The position numbers were made by a program, and so were the translations under genes. A stretch of 64,000 bases of DNA from Epiperipatus broadwayi (lineage: Eukaryota > Onychophora > Udeonychophora > Euonychophora > Peripatidae): NCBI GenBank assembly GCA_028023455.1, contig JAQFVV010000322.1, forward strand, positions 680,001 through 744,000, given 5' to 3'. Below are positions 36,374 to 47,584 of the stretch, one piece after another (position 1 is the first letter of the stretch; the number at the start of each line of letters is the position of its first letter). The notes under the pieces were generated by a model. The model ran no database searches and was not told where the DNA came from. It saw nothing but the letters and a program-made list of their open reading frames with translations.

Positions 36374-37554
36374 AATTTGCACCGTTATTTGGTAGTACTT
36401 AAATATTATTTGATCATATCTTAATATAGATTAAATATTAAGAGGGTTTAAAAATTGTTAAAAGTATACATTAGACATCTAATTCTTTTCTCTTACTTTG
36501 AATATACAAATCAAATATTGCTTGAGACTTTCTCGACTAAATATAACTGATTACAAAATAATTTATTATCACTCATTAGAAGATATGCATAATTTGCATG
36601 TAACTAGAATTGAAAACTAGTCATATTTTTTTTGATTTAATAAAATGTTTGATCTACTTACACATATGCATCAATTTTTGTTGTGGTAAGTCAAGGCCAA
36701 ACATTCCTGCTAAGTTTTTTATTAATATGTCAGTATTGATGAAATTATAAAATAATAATATTTAGGCAGTTTGTTGTTGTGGTATTTAAATGAAATTAAT
36801 GCTAGAAGTGGTAGAATTAAGTTGCGATCAGTGAATGTTGTTGAGTTCTAGAATCTGCCATTCTGTTACTGCTTTATTTCAAATTCAAATGTTTTTTTAA
36901 ATTAATACTCTTTCTAAATAAATTATGGCTTTTCTTTCTCCAAAAAGAAAAAAAAATAGTTATTTAAGGTTAATGTTGATTTAAGTAAGAATATAAATTT
37001 TTAATATGTTGAATGTTTTCTGAAATATAACTTGGATATTTGAATGTAAAACTGTTAAAGAGATTTGTCATTTTTTTGGTCATGTGTATCAGTTGTATAA
37101 GATGGTTTAGACAGCTGTAGGAAGCCTGAAAGTCTGAGTTCAAATTCCTTCTAAGTAATTTAAAATAGTAAATTATAGTCAATTTTATATTAAATTAATA
37201 AAAGCAAAAAATTCACATGACAGTAACTTAAATATAATTTTTCAAAAATAACCTTGTTTGTTCTGCTCTAATGTACTATAATATAACCATGAATAGTAGA
37301 TGGCAGTTCCTAATAAAGTTTATTGAGTTCTATCCTAAACATATCCTCAGGCAAGTTTCTGGCTTATGATTTTATTGGGTCAGAAATCTACACTTGTATC
37401 TAATGCAATGATGAAAACCATAATCCAGAAAGTAAGTAGTCTGGAAATATGGATGAGATATTACAATCATCTAATATTTATTATCAACCTTAAGGAGATT
37501 AAGCAGAGTTTATTTTATTAAAATTATTATTTACTCTGAATACATTGTAATACA
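36374..37554. other. AT-rich DNA, no gene recognised
   Basis: A 70-codon open frame at 36970-37182 (minus) shows no motif and is likely chance. Confidence 0.5.
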
Positions 37555-38228
37555 CAGAGGCAAAACTCCCCACACAGTAGCACCACTTAGTGGAAGCCAG
37601 AGTAATCAATGTTTGTGCTTAAAATTGCCATCTCGTGCCTATTTATCCAATATTCCCAGACTAGTTTCTAGCTAGTGACTTTCATCAGTGATGAGCCTTG
37701 GATCTGAGAGCACTGCACCAGATTTTAGGATCTAATGCAACCCTTCAGAAGCCAACTTTTATCTTATTAGCTAACTATAAAGCTTTGAGTCCAAAATGAA
37801 AATAATGTTTTTAATTCAAGCTCATTAGCTTGTATAATAGTATAAATCTGAACTCAGTTCAACATTCATATTTTTTGGTGTCTTTGTTTTTTTAATAACC
37901 ACAGTCACCATAATCCTATTGTGCAGGATTGGTATTAAACCACCTAAACATCATGTGACCACCATTCCTTATGCTTACACAAGCTTTATAGTTAGCTAAT
38001 AAGGTAAAAACATTGCTCCTGGAAGGTTGCATTAGATCCTAAAATCTATGTAAAGTGCTCTCAGATCCAAGGATCCTCACTGATGAAATCCACAAGCTAG
38101 AAACTAGTCTGGGGATATTAGATAAGTGGGCACTAGATAGGGATTTTATGCACAAACCTTCTTGCATCTATTGATTACTCTGGCTTGCACTGAATAGCAC
38201 TTACTGTATGGAAAGTTTTGCCTCAATT
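37555..38228. mobile_element. FB-A foldback, complete architecture
   Basis: Left arm from GAGGCAAAACTCCCCACAC to CTAACTATAAAGCTT (to about 37786), a central part of about 195 bp with TCCTATTGTGCAGGATTGGT, and right arm from AAGCTTTATAGTTAGCTAAT (37982) to GTATGGAAAGTTTTGCCTC. TTCATCAGTGATGAGCC and CCTCACTGATGAAATCC are the two inverted modules. Diverged by perhaps 15-20 percent from the 13.7-kb copy by eye. No open frame. Confidence 0.82.
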
Positions 38229-38254
38229 ATAGTAAACAAATAAATAAATTAATC

Positions 38255-38485
38255 CATAAATTGGCTCTATGATAGTTTGAATTTACGTCTACAATGCATT
38301 CATGAATTTGTAAGGTGCCAATGGGCCCATTATAAGTATTTTTGCTTGATAAAGTTCAATAAATAGTATTTTACTTGCTAATGAGATATAGTGTGGGATA
38401 TACACTTAAATATTTTAATGGTAAATAAATTGTGTAATAAAATAATTTTACAACAATTATGCAATACGTAAATTGAAGTACTTAT

Positions 38486-38486
<1 letters not shown>
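38255..38486. repeat. Repeat family C, copy 1, left part
   Basis: AATTAATCCATAAATTGGCT, then AATGCATTCATGAATTTGT and GGTGCCAATGGG, up to AAGTACTTATG, aligns with 45963-46208. It is separated from its right part (42218-43525) by the LINE at 38536-42178. Confidence 0.85.
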
Positions 38487-38523
<37 letters not shown>

Positions 38524-38535
38524 TAATAATAATAA
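38487..38535. repeat. (TAA)n microsatellite at the LINE 3' junction
   Basis: About 16 trinucleotides with one CAA interruption. A matching tract lies at the other end of the LINE (42179-42217). The paralogous unoccupied site at 46209-46224 has only about five. Confidence 0.9.
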
Positions 38536-38640
38536 TTTTATTTATTTATTTATTCATTATGAAGCAAACAATAAATGTATAATACAGTGAGATAAATTCC
38601 ATATAAGAAAAATCTTGTGTGAGGAATTTAAATGTAACAA

Positions 38641-39340
38641 CTAAAAACACTAATAAAATACAAAAAAAAAAAAGTATAAATATAATATAAAATATTAAAA
38701 TCACACAGATATTGCATTTGGCAATTCAATCACAATAGTAAATAATTACAACATAACATACAATATAAACAATAAAATAAAATAAAACTAATGCTTAGCA
38801 TAATATAACCAGTGCCATAAATGCTTTTAAAAAATCAAATAAGATAGTGTTCATTAAATTCACAGAACAATCTCTTATAAATACATATTAAATAATTTAG
38901 GACCATTATAACTAAATTGCTTCCTACTGGATGTTTTAAGAAAATTAGGTAAAGCTATCTGATATTTAGTAGATAAATGAGTATTTACTAAAAACACTAA
39001 TAAAATACAAAAAAAAAAAAAAAAGTATAAATATAACATAAAATATTAAAATTATACAGATATTACATTTGGAAATTCAATAACAGTAGTAAATAATTAC
39101 AACATAACATACAGTATAAACAAAAATAAAATAAACAAAATAAAACTAATGCTTAGCATAATATAACCAGTGCCATAAATGCTTTTTAAAAATCAAATAA
39201 CTAGGGCTCATTAAATTCACAGAACAATCTCTTATAAACATATTAAATAATTTAGGACCATTATAACTAAATTGCTTCCTACTAGATGTTTTAAGAAAAT
39301 TAGGTAAAGCTAGCTGATATTTAGTAGATAAATGAGTATT
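38641..39340 (-). repeat. 347-bp tandem duplication of the LINE 3' end
   Basis: CTAAAAACACTAATAAAATA begins at 38641 and at 38988. Both units continue through GCTTAGCATAATATAACCAG to GATAAATGAGTATTTAC. The duplicated unit contains the last ~65 codons and stop of the reverse transcriptase frame plus 3' untranslated DNA. The second (distal) unit is slightly diverged. Confidence 0.9.
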
Positions 39341-41656
39341 TACAACAGAAGATTCAGTATCCAAATGAAGTTTCCTACAATAAATATCAAGAATCACTCT
39401 ATATTTATACAAATGGAAAACATCTAGTATATTAAAAGTGGCATAAATATCTTTAACAGATGTGGCACGTGATCTACCAAAAATGATACGCATTGTATAA
39501 TTCTGTAAAACAGACAATGTAGTCTTTGCAAAAGCAGAACAGTTCCCCCAAACTGATATATTATAATATAATAAGCTTTGATAAGAAGAAATATATAAAG
39601 TAATCAAAGCTGACCGAGGAAAAAATTTAGATAAATAGAAAAACATATAATTTAATTTACGTAAATGAGAACAAAGAAAGTCAATATGGTTTGACCAAGA
39701 TAGTCTGGAGTCAATAAAAACACCTAGATAGCAAATATTATCAACAAAAGAAATGTTAGCACAAGTACAAGTGCTATTACAATGCCAAAAATACTTATTA
39801 CAAATAGTAATGTTAAGCGAATGAATATTTGACTTATAAGAAAAATTAATAGCTTTTGTTTTACTCAGATTAATTGATAAATTATTAAATGCTAACCATT
39901 TACTAATTAGGATTAAATCATCATTAATTATTTTTTCAACAAAATTATATGAAACTGCAGCATAAGATAAAGCAATATCATCTGCAAAAACATAAATCTT
40001 AGATTCTAAAAGTAAAGAAAACAAATCATTTATATAAATTATAAATAAAATGGGACCCAAAACTGAACCTTGTGGTACACCATGGTCAACTGTTATAAAA
40101 GAGCTTACAACACCAGAAATATTTGTTGCTTGTTTTCTATCCTTTAAGTAACTCGCAAACCATGAAATAAATCCACCACGAAAACCATATGAATATAAAC
40201 ACTTAAGTAAAATTTTGTGAGATACAGAGTCAAATGCCTTAGACAAGTCTAAATAAATAGCAGCAGTTTTAAAATCCTTATCTAGTGAAGTTGTCAAATT
40301 GTTTACATGACTATAGAAAGTGTCCAAGGTACTTCCACCAGAAATAAATCCATATTGATGTTCAGATAAAATATTATTTTTAGATAAAAATGACATCATT
40401 TTCTCTTTAACCACCATCTCTAACAATTTGGATATTACAGATATAATAGATATTGGTCTATAATTGTCAAGCTGTACAGGATCACCCTTTTTAAAAACAG
40501 GTGTAATAAAACCAACCTTCAAACAAGTAGGAAACAAACCAACATTTAAGGAAAGATTAAACAAATAAACAAGAACAGGTATGAAAGCTGACTTATTTTC
40601 CTTAAGAATCTTTGGTGTTAACTTATCTAGACCAGCTGAATGAACATTCTTTAAGAGATCAATTTTACCAGACAAATCCAAATCAGTAACATCTGTACAC
40701 AAAAAAGAATTTAGAGAAGAATCAGCAAAAGACAATTCTTGTACTGGTGTTCTATCTATTGATAGATTTGAAAAAAAATTATTAAACAAGTCAGCAACAC
40801 ATTTTTCATTATTTTCTACTTCAATGAAATTATCATTGTGTTTTATAAATTTAAGTTGATTTGACAAAGGTTTCTTTACAAGAGAATTTATCAACTTCCA
40901 TTTCAAAGAAATATTTTTATCATTAAAATATTTTTGATAATATTGAAATTTTAATTTCCGAATATCAGATTTAATCTCAGTATTCAATTTCTTCAAAGTC
41001 AACAAATCTCCACCCAAACATTTTAAATGATTTCTTTGATTAATTTTTCCAATCAAATCATTCGTTATCCAGGCTGAGCGCTTGCGGTTTTTGCTAGTCA
41101 ATTTAAAACTAACCATAGATTTTGCAATTAAAGATTTACAAATATCTTGAAATTTTAAAAATGCTGAATCAACATCATGCAGAGCAAAAACATAATCCCA
41201 ATTCTGATCAGATAATAGCATTTTTAGTTTATTATGTGATAACTTATTAATATATAAATGAGTATTTACATGTGGTCTACAATTTAATAACTTCAACACA
41301 GTTGCAAAATGATCCAAAATAAAAATATTTTGTACAGACAATTCATAACTTTGATTCTGGTTTAATCTGACAAATATATGATCCAAAATTGATTGACAAG
41401 ATTTAGTAATACGAGTAGGTGAAAAAATAGCTTGATTAAAACCATAACTATAAAGCAAATTTAAATATCGTACGGTAGGTTCATGTAGATTATTACATAA
41501 ATCTATATTCAAATCTCCCATAAGAATTACTGAAGTAGTATGTAAATCATACAATAACACATCAAGTTCAGCTATAAAATCCAAAATGATACTTGTGCAC
41601 GATCTATATAAAGCAACAATAGTTAACACAAAACAAGGTAAATTCAGATGAATCAA
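39146..41656 (-). CDS. LINE endonuclease C-terminal part plus reverse transcriptase, 836 codons open
   Basis: The longest open frame in the window. Residues 46-52 MGDLNID, 91-96 LDHIFV and 113-117 ILDHF belong to the APE-type endonuclease. The reverse transcriptase shows 399-404 YRPISI, 469-480 LDLSKAFDSVSH (motif A), 526-535 GVPQGSVLGP (motif B) and 557-560 FADD (motif C, catalytic aspartates intact). The annotated methionine is internal: endonuclease homology continues upstream at 41699-41974 in another frame, so this is a partial coding region of a copy disabled by frameshifts. Codon content is AT-rich like the surroundings. It would reverse transcribe its own RNA at a nicked chromosomal site. 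The long open frame suggests a fairly recent insertion. Confidence 0.92.
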   Translation of the reverse strand: MIHLNLPCFVLTIVALYRSCTSIILDFIAELDVLLYDLHTTSVILMGDLNIDLCNNLHEPTVRYLNLLYSYGFNQAIFSPTRITKSCQSILDHIFVRLNQNQSYELSVQNIFILDHFATVLKLLNCRPHVNTHLYINKLSHNKLKMLLSDQNWDYVFALHDVDSAFLKFQDICKSLIAKSMVSFKLTSKNRKRSAWITNDLIGKINQRNHLKCLGGDLLTLKKLNTEIKSDIRKLKFQYYQKYFNDKNISLKWKLINSLVKKPLSNQLKFIKHNDNFIEVENNEKCVADLFNNFFSNLSIDRTPVQELSFADSSLNSFLCTDVTDLDLSGKIDLLKNVHSAGLDKLTPKILKENKSAFIPVLVYLFNLSLNVGLFPTCLKVGFITPVFKKGDPVQLDNYRPISIISVISKLLEMVVKEKMMSFLSKNNILSEHQYGFISGGSTLDTFYSHVNNLTTSLDKDFKTAAIYLDLSKAFDSVSHKILLKCLYSYGFRGGFISWFASYLKDRKQATNISGVVSSFITVDHGVPQGSVLGPILFIIYINDLFSLLLESKIYVFADDIALSYAAVSYNFVEKIINDDLILISKWLAFNNLSINLSKTKAINFSYKSNIHSLNITICNKYFWHCNSTCTCANISFVDNICYLGVFIDSRLSWSNHIDFLCSHLRKLNYMFFYLSKFFPRSALITLYISSYQSLLYYNISVWGNCSAFAKTTLSVLQNYTMRIIFGRSRATSVKDIYATFNILDVFHLYKYRVILDIYCRKLHLDTESSVVNTHLSTKYQLALPNFLKTSSRKQFSYNGPKLFNMFIRDCSVNLMSPSYLIFKKHLWHWLYYAKH

Positions 41657-41698
41657 AACACATTCTGCAGAGGCAAGAAATGGATTATGATACTAAAT

Positions 41699-42150
41699 TT
41701 AATGTTTTCTTTCACAAAAACTAATACACCACCTGAACGTGTAGGACGCACGAGGAGAAAGAATATTTGAATAGCCATCCAGAACAAATAAATGCTGTTC
41801 TTCAATGGAAATCCAAGATTCAGTTAAAATTATCACATCATAAAAACCGGCAGGACAATCATTTAAATACACAACAAATTCATCAAAATTAGATCTAACA
41901 CTTCGTATATTCATATGAAAAACATTTAAATTAGACAAAGTTTCATCATGAGAATAAAATGCATCAAGCTTCACTTTAGAAAATAAATTTCAAAACGCTG
42001 ACAACTCAGATTCATTTTTAATTAAAACACACGGAGAATTTAAATCATTTCTAATATAAACCAATCCATTACGTATAAAAGCCATACCTTTACGTTCACG
42101 CATTTTTTGCTTAGCCTTCCATAACAGCTGTCTAATATGTGGAGTTATAC
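41699..42150 (-). pseudogene. LINE ORF1 C-terminus and endonuclease N-terminus, frameshifted
   Basis: From 42150 downward the minus strand reads ITPHIRQLLWKAKQKM and GMAFIRNGLVYIRND, matching the conserved C-terminal domain of LINE ORF1 proteins of the FP25-like kind (family recall), ending at a stop near 42000. It then reads LNVFHMNIRSVRSNFDEF, ILTESWI and LDGYSNIL, the endonuclease start (N-I-R-S and the catalytic-Glu E-S-W motif). Frameshifts near 41750 and 41690 separate it from the main frame (GVLVFVKEN and ASAECVLIHL are in other frames). ORF1 is cut off at about 42178 by 5' truncation. Confidence 0.75.
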
Positions 42151-42177
42151 GTTGATTAATATATACACGCTGACTAG

Positions 42178-42178
<1 letters not shown>

Positions 42179-42216
<38 letters not shown>

Positions 42217-42217
42217 T
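42179..42217. repeat. (TAA)n microsatellite at the LINE 5' junction
   Basis: About 12 trinucleotides, matching the tract at the other LINE end; together they represent the duplicated or expanded target. Confidence 0.9.
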
Positions 42218-43525
42218 GAAGTAAACATTAACCCATTGAGGTGGCTAAGACATAGTTCTAATTTTATCAACTGCAATCTAATATCATATATCTTTATACT
42301 TTACCTATGCCAGATTGTAATTAATAGAAATAGGCTATGATTAAAATTATTAATACTGTACATACTATCATAAACAGTTAATTACAATTTCTTTCTCACA
42401 AAAAACAATTGATTTAAGTCTTAATTATATGAGTCTATTATTTAGGCATTATCAAATGATAAGATAAAATTATCTCATAATTAAGATTATTAATAAAAAA
42501 AACGATAAAGATTTTATTATTAAACTATTATTATACTCTTAATCATTATTTTCAAGTGAAATTTGATTTCATGTAGATAATTTGAAAGCAAATTTTCAAT
42601 AGAAACCATTTATGATTAAAATTATTAATGCATACAGTTATAAAGAATTAATTCTTTCTCATAAAAAAAAGTATTTTTTTTAGTTTTAATTACATCAGTG
42701 AATTATTTAAGCTTATATCATATGATAAGATAAAATTATCTCATAATTAAGAATATTAATAAAAAAAGACTTTGATAAAGATTTTATTGTTAGGCTACTA
42801 TTATATTCTTAACCATTATTAACAAGTTAAATTTGATTTACTATAGATAATTTAAAAGAATTTTTTTTAGTGTCTGTTACCAAGTTTAACTTATATATAA
42901 TTTCCACTTAGATTCCACTGTCCTATGACATTTTTATCATCACATCAATGATAACGACCACAAATGTGGACTTCATGAACATTTTTATTTTTAAATGATA
43001 TTCAACTATTCTTTTTGTTGATATTATAATCCATGGTAAATTTGAGATTTATAGTGTCATGGCAGTTAAGCATAATGTTTGCTGTTGTAATCATTTTGTT
43101 TGAATCATAAAGATATCAAATGATGGGAAGTCTATGTTTCTCCCCCCCACCCTTAATTATTTTTCTACTCATAGTACATATTTTCTTATTATAAGTCCAG
43201 AATTTATTTATAAAAGGTAAAATAAAACACAAAATTTTAAGCAAAAGAAACTATGTGTGTTTTCTTTGTTGGATTTGTTTATGTAGTTATAGAAACACAA
43301 AATGCAGTTTCTTTTTTTTTTTTTTACTTTAGCTCATGAACATGTGATTTTATTTTTTTTCTAATCTTTATAAGGTATTGTTACCATTCAATATAACCTA
43401 ATGAGAATTATTTCATTTTTAAATTTAATAAATAAAGTATTCCATCGCTTTCCATTTATTCCAAATTAATAAATATATTTATTAAATATAAAACCTTTAC
43501 TTGTTTACTTTTATTTAGTTATTTA
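42218..43525. repeat. Repeat family C, copy 1, right part
   Basis: CATTGAGGTGGCTAAGACA near 42234 and the following ~1.3 kb align with 46225-47245: CAGATTGTAATTAATAG-like, TTATCAAATGATAAGATAAA, CACTGTCC/CACTGTTCC with AATGATAACGACCACAAATG, and ATTTTCTTATTATAAGTCCA. There is an internal repetition: TTATCxxATGATAAGATAAA and GATTTTATTxTTAxxCTA occur twice within copy 1 (42450-42560 and 42715-42810). Confidence 0.82.
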
Positions 43526-44289
43526 TACTTACAGATGGAACTATAGATGGCAAAATGTGTACATCACATATTCCCATCCTTAATAAAAATAAAGTAAACA
43601 ATTATATACAATTAACATAAGATCATCATGACCAACTAAATATTCTATGAATAACTCATAGCCAATTAAAACTATACCACAATAACAATGTGGTCAATGA
43701 TTATGCGCAATTATGTGTCTTAAACTTTTTTTAAAACACACTACAATAAATGACAAATATTCTACAACAATTATTTCATTAGCACCCTAATATCCTAATT
43801 GGATATTTGTAAAACAAATCTCTGACATCATATAAATTGTGTGCCATTCAATTAATAAAACAAACTTTATTTCTAATGAATATGGATTTTTTTGTACCAA
43901 ATAAACACAAGAATATAATCAATACTATAAACTAAGTATTTGCTACTATATCTATAACAATTCACACATTTGATAATGGCCTCACCATAAACTACATTTC
44001 CCAAATTGCTAAACTCACAAATTAAACACATATTACTGGCCTTACTCTGTGATCATGACAAATTTTTATGTTCCCAATCAATGTATCTACATTTATGAGT
44101 TCCTACTTCATGATAATAAAACCATTTAGATTTTAAAGGATGATAAAGTCTTACATCTATCATTTCTATTTAAACATGATGGAATTATCCTTGAAGAAAC
44201 CTGGTCATTTTCTTTGCATTGCATCACACCTAAGCTAATATCATAATACAAATGATCCTGTTCCATCTGAATTCCTAAAATTTGGATCT
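43526..44289. other. AT-rich DNA, no firm feature
   Basis: A minus-strand reading near 43960-44130 gives a Cys/His-rich stretch (FYYHEVGTHKCRYID, CLICEFSN, CVNCY) with stops and frameshifts. It could be the gag Cys/His end of a decayed Gypsy element related to the coiled coil next to it, but this is weak. Confidence 0.35.
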
Positions 44290-44399
44290 TTTGTTTCTAT
44301 CTAATCTGTACCTTCTCTAATTTTTTTATCATTAATTTGTTGATACTTGTTTGACTTAAAGTTTTTAGGACTCTATTTTTATTCTGGCATTCCTATCTA

Positions 44400-44790
44400 T
44401 ACTTTTCTGATTCATATTGACCCTTTTCTATCTTTATTATTAAGATTTTCTGGGTCTTGCTTCATGTTTAGTTTAAGCTTTTGTTGGCTTTAATTCAGTT
44501 CTTGTTTAAATAGTTCCTAACTCTTAACATACTTTTCTTGATCTTCATTGAGTTCACTCTTTAGTTCTCTATAACATTGTTTCATTTCCTGTATAAGCTT
44601 TTTTCAGCTTTGCTTTATTATTTTCATAACCTCTTTATGATTTTGCTTCATTAAACTCATTAAGTTTTTCAACATTGCCATTATAAAATTGTTTTCATCA
44701 ATTTTTGATGTGACAGAGATTTCATTGACTTCTTTTCCCTGTCCTAACATATCTAACTCTTTCTCATTTTTCATAATTTATTTCAGATTT
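44400..44790 (-). pseudogene. Decayed coiled-coil frame, possibly retroelement gag
   Basis: A single minus-strand frame of about 115 codons is readable with only three internal stops. It starts near KNEKELDMLGQGKEVNE, continues MLKNLMSLMKQNHKEVMKII, LIQEMKQCYRELKSELNED and LKLNMKQDPENLNNKDRKGS, then breaks up. Composition (K, E, Q, N, L in heptad-like spacing) suggests a coiled coil. Gypsy and Pao gag proteins often start this way, and a Cys/His-rich reading follows downstream on the same strand, but no catalytic motif is found. It could instead be a processed relic of a host coiled-coil gene. Confidence 0.4.
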
Positions 44791-45962
44791 GTATTTATTA
44801 CTTTATCTTAGAAAAGAAAAAAACATAATTTTCCTTCTCAATTCAATATCCTATATCAAACTGAATGAATAACTCACTTTTCACTGCTATGCTTCATATG
44901 CTGATCCTTACAGTTTAATTAAATTTCTATTCAAATGCATTTTGATTTGTGTAAAAGTCCCTTCAATATAAAACACCACAATAACATTTTTTCTCAGTAG
45001 TAATTGATTTACCTTTTCATATTAATATTATCCCAAACTGACATATTTTATTTTTCAACATTCAACTTATATTGTGTACAACATAGCTTAAATTTCACGA
45101 CTATGCTCAAAATATTTTTTATCATGCTCTTGCTAACAAATCTGAAACAGAGAGCACCAATGTTTTCCATTTATTTTGCAAAATAACTAGGAAATAATAT
45201 TTTTAATAAAATAAGCTAGCTTCAGGTATTTTACAATTACTTCATTTATTTTACAGTTACTTCATGAGAACTTAATAATATTTATTACTAATGAACCCAC
45301 ATTCCTTTGGCATTTTACTAACATATAGCACATATCTGGTGCTTTTAAAGTCATAAACATAAATTCTTATTTTTATTATTATATGGCAAGTCAATGCATC
45401 ATCATCCAGTATTTTGTCTTTACATGCCACCTTTTGGCATATTTACAAAACATTTTGTTTATAAAGCACTTTACAGCTTGGTTATTTTTCAATTCATATA
45501 TTATTACATCTATTTTTCAGAAAACAAGTTGACAACCCATTCTAAATTCAAACCTTTAACAAAGCATAATTTAAAATTAAAAATTATTATTTATTGAGTC
45601 AATAATCAGATTAATCTAAAACTGGTATATCCCAAAATAGTTGATATTAATTGCAATTATTAATCAAATATTTTAATTCTATTCATTATTTTATGGCTCC
45701 AAATCTTTCATGACTCATGGCCCTTGTTGGGAAACCAAAAATAAAATGGAAACTATTCTAAAATATAAGAACAATGCTAATTAAGCAACATTGTCTCAAA
45801 TAGCAATATTTCCTGTTGGACGAGTCAAAATTGTCATACACAATAATAAAATAATAGATGAAAATCTACTTGATCTACAAATTCCCATGTATTTGAGCAC
45901 ACTAGAAAATATAATGGATAAATGTTGTACTCAGACAACTAAAAAATTATAACTAATAAATA
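44791..45962. other. AT-rich DNA, no gene recognised
   Basis: Open frames at 45004-45186 and 45394-45597 lack motifs. Confidence 0.5.
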
Positions 45963-47245
45963 AGCAAATAAATTAATCCATAAATTGGCTCTATGATAGT
46001 TTGGATTTACATCTACAATGCACTCATGAATTTATAAGGTGCCAATGGGTCCATAATAAGTATTTTTTCTTGGCAAAGAAGATAAAGTTCAATAAACAAT
46101 ATTTTACTTGCTAATGAGATATAGTATAGGATGTACACTTAAATATTTAAATTGGGTAATAAAATAGTCTTATAATGGTTATGCAATAGGCAAATCAAAG
46201 TACTTAGATTAATAATAATAATATTTACTGAAGGAACATTAAGTCATTGAGGTGGCTAAGACAAAAAACATGGTTCTAATTTTACTAATTCCAGTCTAAT
46301 ATCATATAATATACAGTATCTTTAAACAATTAATAGTAATGATCTACAATTAAAATTATTAATGCATACAGATATAAAAGATTAATTACAAATTCTTTCT
46401 AACACAAAAAAATATGTTAACAGTTGATTTGTCTTAATTACATGAGTCTATTATTTAAGTTTATATCGAATGATAAGATAAAATTACTCCATAATTAAGA
46501 TTATTAATAAAAAAAGACTTTGCTAAAGATTTTATCATTAAGCTATTATTATACTCTTAACCATTATTATCAAGTGAAATTTGATTTCATGTAGATAATT
46601 TAAAATAATTTTTTTTTAGCATCTGTTGCCAAGATTAACTTAATATATAATTTCAGTTTAGATTCCACTGTTCCAAGATGTCTCCCTTTGCATATTGATA
46701 ATAACAACCACAAATGTAGGGCTCCATAAACATTTCTACCTTTAAATGAAATTCAACTATTCCTTTTGTCAATATTGCAATTCATGGTAAATTTAAGTTT
46801 TATAACTTTATGGCAGTTAATTATAGCATTTGTTGCTGTAATCATTCCATTTGAATCATAAAGATATCAAATAATGAGAAGCCTGTGTTTCTTTTCCCCT
46901 AAATAATTTTTTTACTCCCAGTACATATTTTCTTATTATAAGTCCAGGCTTTATTTGTAAAAGTAAAATAAGATAAAACACAAAATTTTAAATAAAAAAA
47001 AGTATGTGTGTTCTCCATGTTGAATTTGTTTCTATAGCTATAGTAGCACAAATGAAATACCCCCCCTTTTTATACTAGCTCATGATCATGTGATTTTTTT
47101 TTTTTTTTAAATCTTAATAAGGCATTGTTATCGTTCCATATAACTTATGAAAATTATTTCATTTTTAAATTTAATAAATAAAATATCCATTCTCTCTCCA
47201 TTTATCCCAAAAACCTTTAATTGTTTTCTTTATTTAGTTATTTTA
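45963..47245. repeat. Repeat family C, copy 2 (no LINE insertion)
   Basis: Contiguous 1.28-kb counterpart of 38255-38486 plus 42218-43525, in the same orientation. The junction is a short (TAA)n at 46209-46224. It is shorter than copy 1 because it has one, not two, of the internal GATAAGATAAAATTA blocks. No coding capacity. The family is not recognised. Confidence 0.85.
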
Positions 47246-47574
47246 GTTTACAACTAGGATTATTATTATATATAAATTCATATCTTAAGAATAACCTAGA
47301 TTGAATGTCTTATAAGTAATACTTTAAATTAACTGGGGAGAAATATTTTGTCCCATCATTATTTTATTCAATTTATTTTAATAATATATCAATACTTTTA
47401 CCATACTAAAAAAAGTCTGAGATTGCCAACATTATATATATTTTGTTTTGAATTATTATAAATATTTTACTTACATGTTTTTACCTATGCACATGTATAA
47501 ATGAAAAAGAAAATGTATGTATGCAAACATTTAATTACATTTGCAAGTAATTAGAATAAAATTTCGATTTAAGG
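47246..47574. other. AT-rich spacer, nothing recognised
   Basis: No open frame or repeat identified. Confidence 0.5.
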
Positions 47575-47584
47575 AAATAATAAT

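Larger units (their letters stand above)
38536..42178 (-). mobile_element. CR1/Jockey-like non-LTR retrotransposon, 5'-truncated
   Basis: About 3.64 kb on the minus strand. It carries the end of an ORF1-like protein, an endonuclease, a reverse transcriptase and a 3' region ending at a (TAA)n tract. It was inserted into repeat family C: 38255-38486 and 42218-43525 together rebuild the uninterrupted paralog at 45963-47245. The 3' region is tandemly duplicated (38641-39340). The superfamily was assigned from motif style (FADDIALS, PQGSVLGP, LDLSKAFDSV), not by phylogeny; L2, Rex or Jockey relatives are possible. Confidence 0.88.
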
